Source: Acetitomaculum ruminis DSM 5522 (lineage in GTDB: Bacteria > Bacillota > Clostridia > Lachnospirales > Lachnospiraceae). Taken from it: 64,000 nt of DNA. The DNA lies in NCBI RefSeq assembly GCF_900112085.1, contig NZ_FOJY01000013.1, forward strand, positions 30,985 through 94,984, written 5' to 3'. Each line of letters opens with the position of its first letter. Position 1 is the stretch's first letter. Both the position numbers and the translations under genes were made by a program. Positions 8,886 through 18,356 of this stretch are shown in pieces. A model generated the notes under the pieces. The model did no database searches. It saw only the letters and a list, made by a program, of their open reading frames with translations, and had not been told where the DNA came from.

Positions 8886-8947
8886 GTTTTCATTAAATAT
8901 GATAAACGATACTTTGCCGTTAGTCAATAATTCAATGAAGCCTTTAT

Positions 8948-9520
8948 TTAATTGGATGAAGCCTTATCACTATTTTCTTCTTTTTTCAGGTCATCTACAG
9001 ATGAGGAAAATGAAGATGTAAAGGATGAAGGCAATAGATATACATCCTCTTTATCATTTATCATTGCGTAATAACTACCTGTTGTGGAATTATAATCACC
9101 AATAAGTATTTTATCCGTAGTACCCTTTGAGGTGCTGACAGTCAAGGTCATAGAAGGTGATTCAAGACCGTAGGTTGAAAGGTCTTTTGCATCATTTTCC
9201 ACCAATCTGTCTGCTATTACAGAAGTAAAATTATCTGCAATATCCTGAACCTTATCGTTTGAAAGCTCTATGGAAGAATCCGCCTCATAAGTCCAGTTAT
9301 CATCTTTTTTTATAAAGCTTAAATCTCCAGCACTTCCAGGATAGGAAAATTCTGTGATGTCATCACTTTCCAAAGTAAGAAGGGTAACTTGATTTTCATT
9401 TTCTTTAGCCGTCTCTTTTTCTTCTTTGTTTTTTGTATAAGAGCTTACTGCAAAATAGGCTGCTATAAATGCTACTAAGAAAAATAAGCTTATTATTAAG
9501 GTTAATGTTTTCTTTTTCAA
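8948..9520 (-). CDS. DUF4340-type membrane-anchored protein
   Basis: 190 residues. An N-terminal membrane anchor (LTLIISLFFLVAFIAAYFAV) is followed by an extracytoplasmic part with the DUF4340 pattern: FIKKDDNWTYEAD, a YGLESPSMTLTV segment preceded by DLST, and SYYAMINDKEDVYLL. Members usually have several such repeats; here there is one, so the protein is short for the family. It directly abuts the GldG-like gene and is last in the four-gene export operon. Its role is unknown; the conserved clustering suggests it works with the ABC transporter at the cell surface. Confidence 0.8.
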   Translation of the reverse strand: MKKKTLTLIISLFFLVAFIAAYFAVSSYTKNKEEKETAKENENQVTLLTLESDDITEFSYPGSAGDLSFIKKDDNWTYEADSSIELSNDKVQDIADNFTSVIADRLVENDAKDLSTYGLESPSMTLTVSTSKGTTDKILIGDYNSTTGSYYAMINDKEDVYLLPSSFTSSFSSSVDDLKKEENSDKASSN

Positions 9521-11068
9521 TTATTTATGCCTCCTTCTTAACCAGACAAATAAACCTGTTCCAATTATGACAATAGGAAGGACAATAACTAAAAGTATTG
9601 ACCAAAGGTTTTTCTGACCGGCAGATAAAGTCAGATAATCCACGGAAAGGGATTTTGAATGTATTGAAATTGAGCTTTTATGCTGGCAAAGATAACTTAA
9701 TGAATTTATTACAAAATCTTCATTTGCCCCTGCCACTGTTTGATTTATCTGGTCATTTGCCACATGGGGAGTAGATACCAAAATCAAGGCTGTTTTATTG
9801 TCTAAGGAATCATTTTCACTTTCATCTGCACTTACATCTTTTTGTTTTATGCTTTTTGTAATAAGAGTTGAAAGATTAAAGCTTCCCTCTTTTGCTCCTT
9901 CATCCTTATCATAGGACTGAGTTTCATTGGTTATCACCTTTAAATAGGATGATGAAGAAGAAGTTAAAAGAGGTGTAATTGTAATATCTGTATTATTTTC
10001 ATCAATTGTTTCAAAAGCCTGGGCAACAGGTAAAAGTATCCTCATATTTTCAGCTGAAATAGTTGAAGTTATTGTACTTTCTGATGAAAGTGTTGGCAAA
10101 ATATAGGATGGATAAGGGTTAGCATAGGAAGAAGAATCTGCCTCAATTACAATTCCCTCATCTACTTTTGTATTGTATTCTTCAAGTACTGAATAAAAGT
10201 TTGTAAATTCAGTATCTTCTCCCGTATAGGCAGTTGAAATAAACGCCTTTCCTCCACTTTTCAAATATTCTTTCACGGCACTTGCTTCGTCTAAAGACAA
10301 GTCCTTTTGAGGGCCCAAAATAATAAGACATGCACAGTCATCAGGGACTTGTCCCTTGTTAAGTAAATCCAAGCTTTCCACGGAAAGATTTTGTTTTTCA
10401 ATATCGTTTATAAAATCACTTGACAGTTCTGTTTCGTTGTGACCTGAAAGTGTATATATAACAGGCACATTTTCTGAGGTAACATAGTCAATAGCACTGG
10501 TAATCTGTCCTTCACCATCAAATTCACTTGTTTGAGAATAAGTTGAAGAGTCGTAGGAAGTGACATAAATATTATTATAGTCAACAACTTTTGACTTATC
10601 ATTACAGCTTACAATTACACTGTTTGAAGATACATCAGAGGTAGTATAATCTGAAGTGAAATTTGGATTTAGTGCCGGGTCAATGGTTTTTACCTTAACA
10701 TGCTTTGACAAATCCTTATATTTTTCCAAAAGTGTCTGAATTGTACTGTCTTCTTTTCCTTTTTCTGCAATTAAATAAATATTTACATCATCTTTAACAG
10801 ATGAAATAAGATTTTTTGTCTGGTCTGATAAAATTGTCAGCTTCTGGTCTGATAAATCAAAGGAAGTAACACTGGATGGAAAAGCTCCTACTACAAGATT
10901 TATGGTTATTACAATAGCAAGTACTATTGCAGAAAGTAAAAAGCTATAGGAACCGCTTTTAAAATTTTTTGTGGAAAAGCTTTTCTTTATGTCTTCAAAG
11001 GTGATTTTCTTTCTTATTTTTTTTGGCTTTATATTAGTATTTTCATCGTTTTTCTTAAAATTACTCAT
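9521..11068 (-). CDS. GldG-family ABC transporter auxiliary protein
   Basis: About 515 residues. A cytoplasmic basic N-terminus is followed by one membrane helix (SFLLSAIVLAIVITINLVVG), a large extracellular region resembling the GldG / IFT52-like fold (IYTLSGHNETEL, CACLIILGPQKDLS, YLKSGGKAFI), and a second helix near the C-terminus (LLVIVLPIVIIGTGLFVWL) with a basic tail. ATG at 11068 is taken as the start; AAGGAGG lies 12 bases upstream, slightly far, while the TTG at 11092 overlaps the permease end. Between the ABC permease and the DUF4340 gene, it is probably a substrate-engaging or cell-wall-side subunit. Confidence 0.85.
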   Translation of the reverse strand: MSNFKKNDENTNIKPKKIRKKITFEDIKKSFSTKNFKSGSYSFLLSAIVLAIVITINLVVGAFPSSVTSFDLSDQKLTILSDQTKNLISSVKDDVNIYLIAEKGKEDSTIQTLLEKYKDLSKHVKVKTIDPALNPNFTSDYTTSDVSSNSVIVSCNDKSKVVDYNNIYVTSYDSSTYSQTSEFDGEGQITSAIDYVTSENVPVIYTLSGHNETELSSDFINDIEKQNLSVESLDLLNKGQVPDDCACLIILGPQKDLSLDEASAVKEYLKSGGKAFISTAYTGEDTEFTNFYSVLEEYNTKVDEGIVIEADSSSYANPYPSYILPTLSSESTITSTISAENMRILLPVAQAFETIDENNTDITITPLLTSSSSSYLKVITNETQSYDKDEGAKEGSFNLSTLITKSIKQKDVSADESENDSLDNKTALILVSTPHVANDQINQTVAGANEDFVINSLSYLCQHKSSISIHSKSLSVDYLTLSAGQKNLWSILLVIVLPIVIIGTGLFVWLRRRHK

Positions 11069-11092
11069 TATCTTTTGTAACCTCCTTATCAA

Positions 11093-11956
11093 CTAACTGT
11101 AGCGTCTCTTTTGAACAGACTGAACAGTAAAGAATATGAATAAGCCACTTACTGAAATGTAGTAAACAATAGCAGTTAAATCAAACATTCCTGAAGATAA
11201 ATCCGAAAATTTCTTTGTAAGTGATAAAGCGTTAAGCATATTCGGTAAGGCACTTTCAAAAAGAGAAGACTTTACAAAATACAAAACTGTATCTGCTACC
11301 ATTAAAGCAAGACATATAACGGCAGACATAGTATAATTAGCGGTCATAATATACATAATCACACCAACTAAAATGGCAATTAACATAAAGCCAATGTAGG
11401 AAGCTGAAGCTTCGGATGAAATAAAATCAGCTAGTCCCGTACACATATAACTTAAAAATAAAACTCCAAAGGATAAAACCGCAGCTATTACCATACTTTC
11501 AGTAATAGAGGAAATGAACATTCCCACTGCCATAAAAGTTGCTCCCAATAAGAAATATCCCAATATTCCTGTATAGGTCATCTGAAAATTAATCTTTCCA
11601 AACTGTGTTAAAATCAGTGGATACAAGCAAAACATTGCTATAGGTATGGCAAGAATTGCAAGAAGGGAAAGATATTTTCCAAGAATTATTTTTACAATGG
11701 ATACCGGTGCTGTTAAAAGAAGCTGATCTGTTTTTTGTTTTCTTTCCTCGGCAATTATTCTCATGGTAAGTATAGGTACAATAATTATATATACAAAGGA
11801 AGCTGATGACAGTGAATAAGTAAAATAAGGATAACCATAGTTTAAGTTATAGGCAAGGAAGTATATTCCTACAACAGCCACAAAAAAGGCCATAAATACA
11901 TATCCTGTCATTGATGTAAAATATGATCTTAATTCCTTTTTAAATACTGCAAGCAT
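11093..11956 (-). CDS. ABC-2-type transporter permease (GldF-like)
   Basis: 287 residues, with about six hydrophobic segments, beginning MLAVFKKELRSYFTSMTGYVFMA, the usual opening of ABC-2 permeases. The cytoplasmic loop MRIIAEERKQKTDQLLLTAPV contains the conserved EERKxxT coupling motif. The start overlaps the stop of the ATPase gene by one base (TAATG), so the two are translationally coupled. With the ATPase and the GldG/DUF4340 proteins it forms an exporter whose substrate is unknown. Confidence 0.88.
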   Translation of the reverse strand: MLAVFKKELRSYFTSMTGYVFMAFFVAVVGIYFLAYNLNYGYPYFTYSLSSASFVYIIIVPILTMRIIAEERKQKTDQLLLTAPVSIVKIILGKYLSLLAILAIPIAMFCLYPLILTQFGKINFQMTYTGILGYFLLGATFMAVGMFISSITESMVIAAVLSFGVLFLSYMCTGLADFISSEASASYIGFMLIAILVGVIMYIMTANYTMSAVICLALMVADTVLYFVKSSLFESALPNMLNALSLTKKFSDLSSGMFDLTAIVYYISVSGLFIFFTVQSVQKRRYS

Positions 11957-12999
11957 TATTCTTCCTCCTTTCCGTTATTTTCATCATTTTCTTCTAAAAT
12001 ATCCTCCATAGTTTCATCTATAACAGATTCAACTGCTTTTTCAGATTTTTTCTCTTTTATAGTATTGTCTTTTGTATTATTGCCGGATGTAAGTTCAAGG
12101 AATACATCCTCAAGAGAAGTTTCATTAGAAGACATGGCAATAATAGGACATTTTTCATTCATATAGGCAATGGATATTGCTTCTCTTATATCCTCTTTTG
12201 CGAAGGCCTCAACCTCCACATATTCCTTTTGTGGTGTTGATTTTACTTTTACGTCTTCAGTAACTTTAAGAGCTATTTCTTTAGCCCTGTTAATTTCACA
12301 TTTAACTACTAGTTTAACCTTTTGTTTTTCCTCTTTCATGTTGGAAAGATTTGAGGCCTTGTCACTGGCAACAAGCTTTCCACCTGAAATAATCAATATG
12401 TAATCACATATTTCACTGACTTCTGAAAGAATATGAGAACTTAAAATTACCGTATGTTTTTTTCCAAGATTTCTTATAAGCTCTCTCATTTCAATAATCT
12501 GCTTAGGATCAAGGCCTACCGTCGGTTCGTCTAAAATAATAATATCCGGGAATCCCAGTATGGCCTGGGCAAGTCCCACTCTTTGTCTGTAACCTTTTGA
12601 AAGATTTTTTATTATACGATCCTTTACATCAAATACCCTTGCCATTTCCATGGCTTCTTTGATATTTTTTAATCTTTCATTTTTTTTGATGCCTTTTAGT
12701 TCTGCCGCAAATTTCAAATATTCAAATACGGTAAAATCCATATAAACCGGTGGCTGCTCAGGCAGATATCCTATATTTTTTTTTGCCAAATCCGGCTCAT
12801 CAAAAATACTGTGTCCGTCAATTATGACTTCTCCCTCCGTAGCTGCCAGATATCCTGTTAAAATATTCATGGTAGTTGATTTTCCGGCACCATTTGGGCC
12901 AAGTAAACCATAAATATGTCCTTTTTCGATTTTAAAACTGATATGGTCTAAAGCCAGGTGATTGCCGTATTTTTTGACAAGATTATTTACTTCTATCAA
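11956..12999 (-). CDS. ABC transporter ATP-binding protein (GldA-like)
   Basis: 347 residues. Walker A GPNGAGKST, signature NLSKGYRQRVGLAQA, Walker B IIILDEPTVGLDP and the switch His (ILSSHILSE) are all present. A C-terminal extension of ~100 residues is rich in Lys and Glu (SGNNTKDNTIKEKKSEK ... EENDENNGKEEE). The start is TTG at 12999 with AGGGAGG eight bases upstream; no ATG fits. First gene of the four-gene operon ending at 8948. Confidence 0.9.
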   Translation of the reverse strand: MIEVNNLVKKYGNHLALDHISFKIEKGHIYGLLGPNGAGKSTTMNILTGYLAATEGEVIIDGHSIFDEPDLAKKNIGYLPEQPPVYMDFTVFEYLKFAAELKGIKKNERLKNIKEAMEMARVFDVKDRIIKNLSKGYRQRVGLAQAILGFPDIIILDEPTVGLDPKQIIEMRELIRNLGKKHTVILSSHILSEVSEICDYILIISGGKLVASDKASNLSNMKEEKQKVKLVVKCEINRAKEIALKVTEDVKVKSTPQKEYVEVEAFAKEDIREAISIAYMNEKCPIIAMSSNETSLEDVFLELTSGNNTKDNTIKEKKSEKAVESVIDETMEDILEENDENNGKEEE

Positions 13000-13163
13000 A
13001 ATAGCGTCCTCCCTTAATTAATTTTGTCAGGTAATTTATTTTGCTAATTATAAATGCATAATTCTTAACCCAAAATATGATAATTAATATTTGTGTCTAA
13101 AAAAGCACAAAAATGTGTGCTTTATGTGAACACTTAAATTCCTTTAAAATAAAGGCTTTAAGC

Positions 13164-13204
13164 AAAAATCCCCGGCATCCTGCTTTTTTTCGCTGTCTGC
13201 CGGG
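13164..13204 (-). terminator. Terminator downstream of fbp
   Basis: Stem CCCGGCA / TGCCGGG with a 20-nt loop, followed on the minus strand by GGATTTTTGC, 30 bp past the fbp stop. The large loop makes it less certain. Confidence 0.6.
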
Positions 13205-13234
13205 AAATTCGTTTTTGTATAATATTAATTTTTT

Positions 13235-15196
13235 TTATTCAGCCTGGGAAATACAACCTTGTCTATAAGCTTTAACAAGCTTTTTTAAATCCTCTATAGA
13301 ATCCTTAAGTTCTTTTCCGGTATCGGTATCTGCAACTCTTTTTCTCTTAACCACCCTTTGAACCAAAACATTATCCGAATGTATGTCACTTTCGTTTATA
13401 ATAGCCTGCTCCATAGATTTAAAAGGCTCATGAGCAGCAAGACGAAGTCCAAAGGAGTTATAAATGAGAGTATAGCCTGCAATTCCTGTCTTGGGCTGAT
13501 ATGCCTTGGAAAAACCTCCGTCAATAGCCAAAACCCTGCCATGGCACTTTACAGGACTTTCTCCATCTTTAAAAGCAACCGGAATATGTCCGTTAATAAT
13601 GTGGCTGTCTTCTGCAAAAAGTCCAAATTCATTTAAAATCATATCAACGGTTTCATCCTCATTTATATATTTATAATAAGGATTTTTTGGTTCTTTATGG
13701 GTAGCCTTGTCAGCAATAAAATATCTCTCAAAAGTGGTCATTTTATCCTTACCAAACAAAGGTGAATTTTCATTAATCCACATATACCACATCATATCAA
13801 GACCTTTTAGTTTTTCCTCCGGGTCTAAGGAGTAATAACCCAGTCTTGCATAATTATCAAGGGTATCAAAAAGTTCTTTTCCACTAAGAGTTTTTCCAAA
13901 TAATTTCACTTTTTTAAACTTTCCGTTTTTATCAAGTGGTATACAACCGTGGAATAAAAGATTATCATTAAATACCTTATAAAGAGAACCTTTTGAAAAT
14001 AGAAATCTAACATCCCTTTGAAGTTTTTCACAATTTATAAAGGCCTGTTTCAGTCTTTCCATTACATCTGCTTCTTCTTTTGAAAGCTTGTAAGGATCTT
14101 TTGGGTCTATTGTAGGGAAGTTGGTATCTAGAAGTTCATATTCCTTTCCCTCAACTGTTACAGTCTTTTTTTCAAGATTAATCTTATCCAAAAGATTTCT
14201 CTTTTCCATATGAAAGTCAGGTCGCCTGTTAATAATCTGTCCCTCAATTTTAAATTGTATAATTGCAATGGCTTTATGCATTTTTTTATCCAATTCAACA
14301 TCTTTGATATTTGTAATATCATCTTCTCTGTAACCTACGGTAAAACAACTACAAGGATCATCAGCGTAGACTTTCATGGCAAAACGGGCTAATGGAAGAA
14401 GATTTATTCCATAGCTTTCCTCTAATATAGGTAAATTTCCGTATTTTGCCGAGATTCTTAAAAGAGTTGCTATGTTGGCAGTCTGACCTGCTGCCGCTCC
14501 CATCCACACTATGTCATGATTTCCCCATTGGATATCCACAGAATGATGAGACATTAAAAGTTCCATTATTTTATTTGGATAAGGGCCCCTGTCATAAATA
14601 TCTCCCAAAACATGAAGATGATCCACTGTAAGCCTTTGAATAAGATTACAAAAGGCTATTATCAGCTGTTTTGCCATTCCTGTTTCAATGGCTGTATCAA
14701 TTATTCCGTTATAAAATTCTTCTTTATTATCCTGAGTATAGCGTTCTGAAACCAGTTCTTCTATGATATAGGCAAATTCCTTTGACATGGCCTTTCTAAC
14801 CTTCGAACGGGTATATTTTGCCGATGCAATCTTTGTTACCTGAATAAGTCTGTATATAGTGACTCTGTACCAGTCATCAATATTATCAGCCTCTTCAGCC
14901 TCCACTATTTTTATTTTTTCCTCCGGGTAATATATAAGAGTGGCAAGTGCCTTTTTTTCATTTGTAGTGATGGTAGCTCCAAATACATCATCTATTTTTC
15001 TTCTGACTGCTCCGGAACCATTTCTAAGAACGTGATGAAATTGTTCATATTCTCCATGAATATCTGTAACAAAATGCTCTGTACCTTTTGGCAGATTCAA
15101 AATCGCCTGAAGGTTAATAATCTCATTTGATGCTTTTGCAATGTTTGGATAAACTTTCGAAAGCCCTTTTAGATATTTGAATTCTGATGCTTCCAT
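13235..15196 (-). CDS. fbp: Fructose-1,6-bisphosphatase, class III
   Basis: Gluconeogenic phosphatase that hydrolyses fructose-1,6-bisphosphate. At 653 residues it is the size of the Firmicute class III enzyme, unrelated to the ~330-residue class I form. The metallophosphoesterase motifs are visible: VTDIHGEYEQF, HVLGDIYDRGPYP, and the QWGNHDIVWMG block. Later conserved stretches include INGHIPV and LAIDGGFSKAYQPKTG. It appears to be a single-gene unit with the terminator at 13164-13204 behind it; no regulatory motif was recognised in its ~150-bp upstream gap. Confidence 0.96.
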   Translation of the reverse strand: MEASEFKYLKGLSKVYPNIAKASNEIINLQAILNLPKGTEHFVTDIHGEYEQFHHVLRNGSGAVRRKIDDVFGATITTNEKKALATLIYYPEEKIKIVEAEEADNIDDWYRVTIYRLIQVTKIASAKYTRSKVRKAMSKEFAYIIEELVSERYTQDNKEEFYNGIIDTAIETGMAKQLIIAFCNLIQRLTVDHLHVLGDIYDRGPYPNKIMELLMSHHSVDIQWGNHDIVWMGAAAGQTANIATLLRISAKYGNLPILEESYGINLLPLARFAMKVYADDPCSCFTVGYREDDITNIKDVELDKKMHKAIAIIQFKIEGQIINRRPDFHMEKRNLLDKINLEKKTVTVEGKEYELLDTNFPTIDPKDPYKLSKEEADVMERLKQAFINCEKLQRDVRFLFSKGSLYKVFNDNLLFHGCIPLDKNGKFKKVKLFGKTLSGKELFDTLDNYARLGYYSLDPEEKLKGLDMMWYMWINENSPLFGKDKMTTFERYFIADKATHKEPKNPYYKYINEDETVDMILNEFGLFAEDSHIINGHIPVAFKDGESPVKCHGRVLAIDGGFSKAYQPKTGIAGYTLIYNSFGLRLAAHEPFKSMEQAIINESDIHSDNVLVQRVVKRKRVADTDTGKELKDSIEDLKKLVKAYRQGCISQAE

Positions 15197-15344
15197 TATT
15201 TCCCCTTTCTTTATATCAAATATTTTTATGAATCTTTTACAAAAACGAACTATAAAAAATCCCTTATATCTAACATTATAAATAAAAATAAAAGGCGGTG
15301 CAAGTTTTCCAAAGCTTCTTTATCCTTAAATTTTCTCAAGAAAA

Positions 15345-15376
15345 AAACCAGGTCAAATATTACCTTGACCTGGTTT
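15345..15376 (-). terminator. Terminator of dapA-dapB
   Basis: Perfect 12-bp stem AAACCAGGTCAA / TTGACCTGGTTT, loop of 8, followed on the minus strand by TTTTC; it starts 10 bp after the dapB stop. Confidence 0.9.
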
Positions 15377-15385
15377 ATTATTAAT

Positions 15386-16150
15386 TTATTTAGCTGCCGA
15401 AATTACATCTGCCATATCAAAAAGTCCGCTTTCTTTATTTTTAAGAAATTTTGCTGCTGCCACAGCACCCTTTGCAAATACAGCCTTAGAGGTGGCAGTA
15501 TGCTTAAACTCTATAACTTCATCATTTCCTGCAAAAACCACCTCATGCTCTCCTACAATATTTCCCCCTCTAAGGGCTACAATTCCTATTTCTTCTTTCT
15601 TTCTAGGCTCATTGTCCTTAGAACGGTCATAATTATAGGAATAAGGTTTTTCTAAAGCCTCATTCATGGCATCAGCAAGTGCTAAAGCCGTTCCACTTGG
15701 GGCATCTTTTTTAAGATTATGATGTCTTTCTACTATCTCAATATCAAAACCTTCCGGATTTAGAACCTTAACAGCGGTTTTTAAAAGATTCATAAGCATA
15801 TTGATACCCAAAGACATATTTGCCGATTTTAAAAGGGCAACTTTTTCTGAGCATGCTTTTATCTTTTCAACCTGCTCATTTGAAAGACCTGTTGAGCATA
15901 ATACAGCAGGAATATGATTTTTTTGGCTATATTCTAATACATCCTCTAAAGCAGCAGCTGCTGAGAAATCTATAATAACATCAGCTTTTACATTACAATC
16001 TGAAATATTTTTAAATACAGGATAATCATTTAATTTTTCTCCTGTAATATCAACTCCAGCCACAATTTTTGCTTCATCATCTTTTTCAACAATAGAAGTA
16101 ATAACCTGACCCATATGACCGTTACAGCCATGCATAATAATTTCTGTCAT
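15386..16150 (-). CDS. dapB: 4-hydroxy-tetrahydrodipicolinate reductase
   Basis: Second step of the diaminopimelate branch of lysine synthesis, using NAD(P)H. 254 residues, normal. The dinucleotide-binding motif (HGCNGHMGQV) is at the N-terminus, and the catalytic stretch VERHHNLKKDAPSGTAL carries the conserved His pair and Lys. It follows dapA by 36 bp, and both lie behind the lysine riboswitch, so lysine excess should shut off both together. Confidence 0.96.
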   Translation of the reverse strand: MTEIIMHGCNGHMGQVITSIVEKDDEAKIVAGVDITGEKLNDYPVFKNISDCNVKADVIIDFSAAAALEDVLEYSQKNHIPAVLCSTGLSNEQVEKIKACSEKVALLKSANMSLGINMLMNLLKTAVKVLNPEGFDIEIVERHHNLKKDAPSGTALALADAMNEALEKPYSYNYDRSKDNEPRKKEEIGIVALRGGNIVGEHEVVFAGNDEVIEFKHTATSKAVFAKGAVAAAKFLKNKESGLFDMADVISAAK

Positions 16151-16186
16151 CTTCTCCTCCTTAAAGATAAAATCATTTACCGTTTT

Positions 16187-17074
16187 TTAAAGACATGCTC
16201 CAAATTCTTTTATAGCCTTTGCTAAAACAGCCTGGTTTGCTTCTTCCATATTTGTAAGTGGAAGTCTTAAATCTCCAACTTCATGGCCTAAAATATTCAT
16301 GGCTGCCTTTACAGGAATAGGATTTACCTCGCTAAATAAGGCTTTAATAAGTGGAATTGCATCTAATTGAAGCTTTGCTGCTTTAGAAGTATTTCCATTT
16401 AAGTATTCAAAAACAATATCGTGTGTATACTTAGGTGCCACATTTGAAAGAACAGAAATTACTCCGATTCCTCCTAAGGAAAGAATAGGCACTATCTGGT
16501 CATCATTTCCGGAATAAAGGTCAAGCTCTCCATTGGTAAGATGCATAAGCTCTGCAGTTTGTGAAAGATTACCCACTGCATCTTTAATTCCAACAATATT
16601 ATCAACATCCTTAAATAATTTTGCTGCTGTACTAGTAGCAATGGCACATCCTGTACGACTTGGAACATTATACATAATAATCGGAGTATCAACACTTTTT
16701 GCTATGGTAGTATAATGGGCAATTAAACCGTTTTGTGTAGCTTTATTATAATAAGGGGTAACAACTAACAGCCCGTCTGCTCCTGCTTGTTGAGCCTCCT
16801 TTGAAAGGTAAACAGCTGTCTTGGTACAATTAGAACCTGTTCCGGCTATTACAGGAATACGCTTATTTGTCTTACAGATAGCAACCTTTATGCATTCAAT
16901 GTGCTCTTCTTCAGATAATGTTGAGCCTTCACCTGTAGTTCCCACAATAATAATACTGTCTGTCTGATTTTCTACATGAAAGTCAATTAATTCTTCAAGT
17001 TTTTCGTAATTTACTTCTCCATTTTCTTTAAATGGTGTTACAAGCGCAACTCCTGCACCTTTAAAAATTGCCAT
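16187..17074 (-). CDS. dapA: 4-hydroxy-tetrahydrodipicolinate synthase
   Basis: Condenses pyruvate with aspartate semialdehyde. TIM-barrel enzyme of ~295 residues with the Schiff-base Lys in IVGIKDAVGN, the Tyr motif YNVPSRTG, the pyruvate-binding GTTGEGSTLS, and YYNKATQNGL. The start is ATG at 17074 (MAIFKGAG), with AGGAGG eight bases upstream; the longer reading from 17116 would begin inside the riboswitch terminator. It is the first gene after the lysine riboswitch. Confidence 0.96.
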   Translation of the reverse strand: MAIFKGAGVALVTPFKENGEVNYEKLEELIDFHVENQTDSIIIVGTTGEGSTLSEEEHIECIKVAICKTNKRIPVIAGTGSNCTKTAVYLSKEAQQAGADGLLVVTPYYNKATQNGLIAHYTTIAKSVDTPIIMYNVPSRTGCAIATSTAAKLFKDVDNIVGIKDAVGNLSQTAELMHLTNGELDLYSGNDDQIVPILSLGGIGVISVLSNVAPKYTHDIVFEYLNGNTSKAAKLQLDAIPLIKALFSEVNPIPVKAAMNILGHEVGDLRLPLTNMEEANQAVLAKAIKEFGACL

Positions 17075-17101
17075 AATAATATCCTCCTTTTTATAAGCAA
17101 T

Positions 17102-17352
17102 AAAAAACTGACCCACAAAAGAGCCAGTCCGAAAATAACAAATACAAAAACAAAAAATTTTTCGTGATAGCTCTCCATCAATATTTTTAAAATAAAGATG
17201 ACAGTCATATGGCTATTAACCATATGCCCAAGATGGAAATCTCAGGGAAAATCCATCTTTCGGCGCTTCACCCTTTCAGATATCTTCAACTGTACCTGAT
17301 ACATCCAATATCCTACTTATGAGACGCGCAACCTCTACCTAAACGTCTAATT
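17102..17352 (-). promoter_or_regulatory. Lysine riboswitch (L-box) with terminator, upstream of dapA
   Basis: On the minus strand the leader shows conserved L-box blocks in order: AGGTAGAGGTTGCG, AGTA, GGGTGAAGCGCCGAA, and the closing ACTGTCA after a long hairpin (CATATGGTTAATAGCCATATG). The expression platform ends in a terminator with stem ACTGGCTC/GGGTCAGT (17107-17128) and a U-run at 17102-17106, 28 bp before dapA. Lysine binding should promote termination. Confidence 0.95.
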
Positions 17353-17396
17353 GAAATAATGGTATCATCACCACCAAATATTGTCAATAATAATTA

Positions 17397-17876
17397 TTAT
17401 TTTTCAACATCAATTCTGTAAATTTCATCTACATAATCTCTAAGTTTTTCACACATATTTCTTCCGGTTATAATAACTGAAGTGTCCTCATTTCCTGCCT
17501 GTAATATATCAATGATTTCTTCTGCATCTACAATGCCCTCATCTATAAGCCCTAAAGCTTCATCAAGTACCAGCATTGTACATTCCCCGGTACAAAGGAC
17601 TTTTTTTGCAAAATTCAAACCATTTTTTATATTAATCTTTTCTTCCTGTTTTTCCTCTTGGGATAAATCTTCAAAGGAACATTCCGACTTTTCAAAGCGA
17701 AACATTTTTATCTCCGGTTCTAATCTTTGCAGGAAATTTGTTTCGTTAATATTCTTGGTTTTTAAACATTGTATAACATCAACCGACTCGCCTAAACCGG
17801 CGTATTGAACAGCAAAGCCTAAAGCTGCCATACTTTTTCCTTTACCTGAACCATAATATATTATTTTTTTTCCCAA
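17397..17876 (-). CDS. cobO: Corrinoid adenosyltransferase, CobO/BtuR family
   Basis: Transfers the adenosyl group of ATP to reduced corrinoids to make coenzyme B12. 159 residues with the family P-loop YYGSGKGKSMAALG; the common form is GNGKGKTTAA, so Ser replaces Thr. VLDEALGLIDEG is the Walker-B-like motif and VIITGRN is the later conserved segment. It is shorter than typical CobO (~175-200) because the N-terminus starts right at the P-loop. Its only minus-strand neighbour upstream is a small unknown gene, 60 bp away; no cobalamin riboswitch was seen. Its partner pathway is not in the window. Confidence 0.85.
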   Translation of the reverse strand: MGKKIIYYGSGKGKSMAALGFAVQYAGLGESVDVIQCLKTKNINETNFLQRLEPEIKMFRFEKSECSFEDLSQEEKQEEKINIKNGLNFAKKVLCTGECTMLVLDEALGLIDEGIVDAEEIIDILQAGNEDTSVIITGRNMCEKLRDYVDEIYRIDVEK

Positions 17877-17935
17877 TCCGTTTCTCTCCTATTTTAACAA
17901 TAAAAACATTTTCTCCTGTAAAAACACATATTTAA

Positions 17936-18256
17936 CTAAAAGAGTTCCTTTTCAAGAATCTTTTTAAGATCATCATCAATACTATTATAATCCGGACTGT
18001 CTTTTTCTCTTAAAACAAGCTCGGTTTCTCCAAAAGGATTTCTAAGCATCCCTATCCACATATCTTCTTCAAAAGCTGAATCTTCAAGCATAGCCTTTGA
18101 AACAGATACATCTACTCTTCCTGTCGTTGTCATACATGCGATTTTTACCATATCCGGGTCATCACATTCAATAATTTCATTTACAAAAGCCACTCTTTCA
18201 AAAATTTCTTTGCTTTGAGCAACTCTTTTTTTCTTCTTTTTACCAAACTTTCCCAT
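17936..18256 (-). CDS. Small conserved-looking hypothetical protein
   Basis: About 106 residues starting MGKFGKKKKKRVAQ. The basic N-terminus is followed by a compact mixed alpha/beta segment (EIFERVAFVNEIIECDDPDMVKI) and an acidic tail (SIDDDLKKILEKELF). ATG at 18256 is preferred because GGAG lies about 11 bases upstream; the alternative at 18292 has no site. No family was recognised. It lies 64 bp after the MoxR-VWA group, same strand, so possible co-transcription. Confidence 0.6.
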   Translation of the reverse strand: MGKFGKKKKKRVAQSKEIFERVAFVNEIIECDDPDMVKIACMTTTGRVDVSVSKAMLEDSAFEEDMWIGMLRNPFGETELVLREKDSPDYNSIDDDLKKILEKELF

Positions 18257-18356
18257 GTAAAAATCATCTCCTTTTACTTTGAAAATAAACATTTTTATGA
18301 AGGACTATCCTATTATTATAATCTTTTTTATCTTTTTTTAATAGTCTTTTTATTAA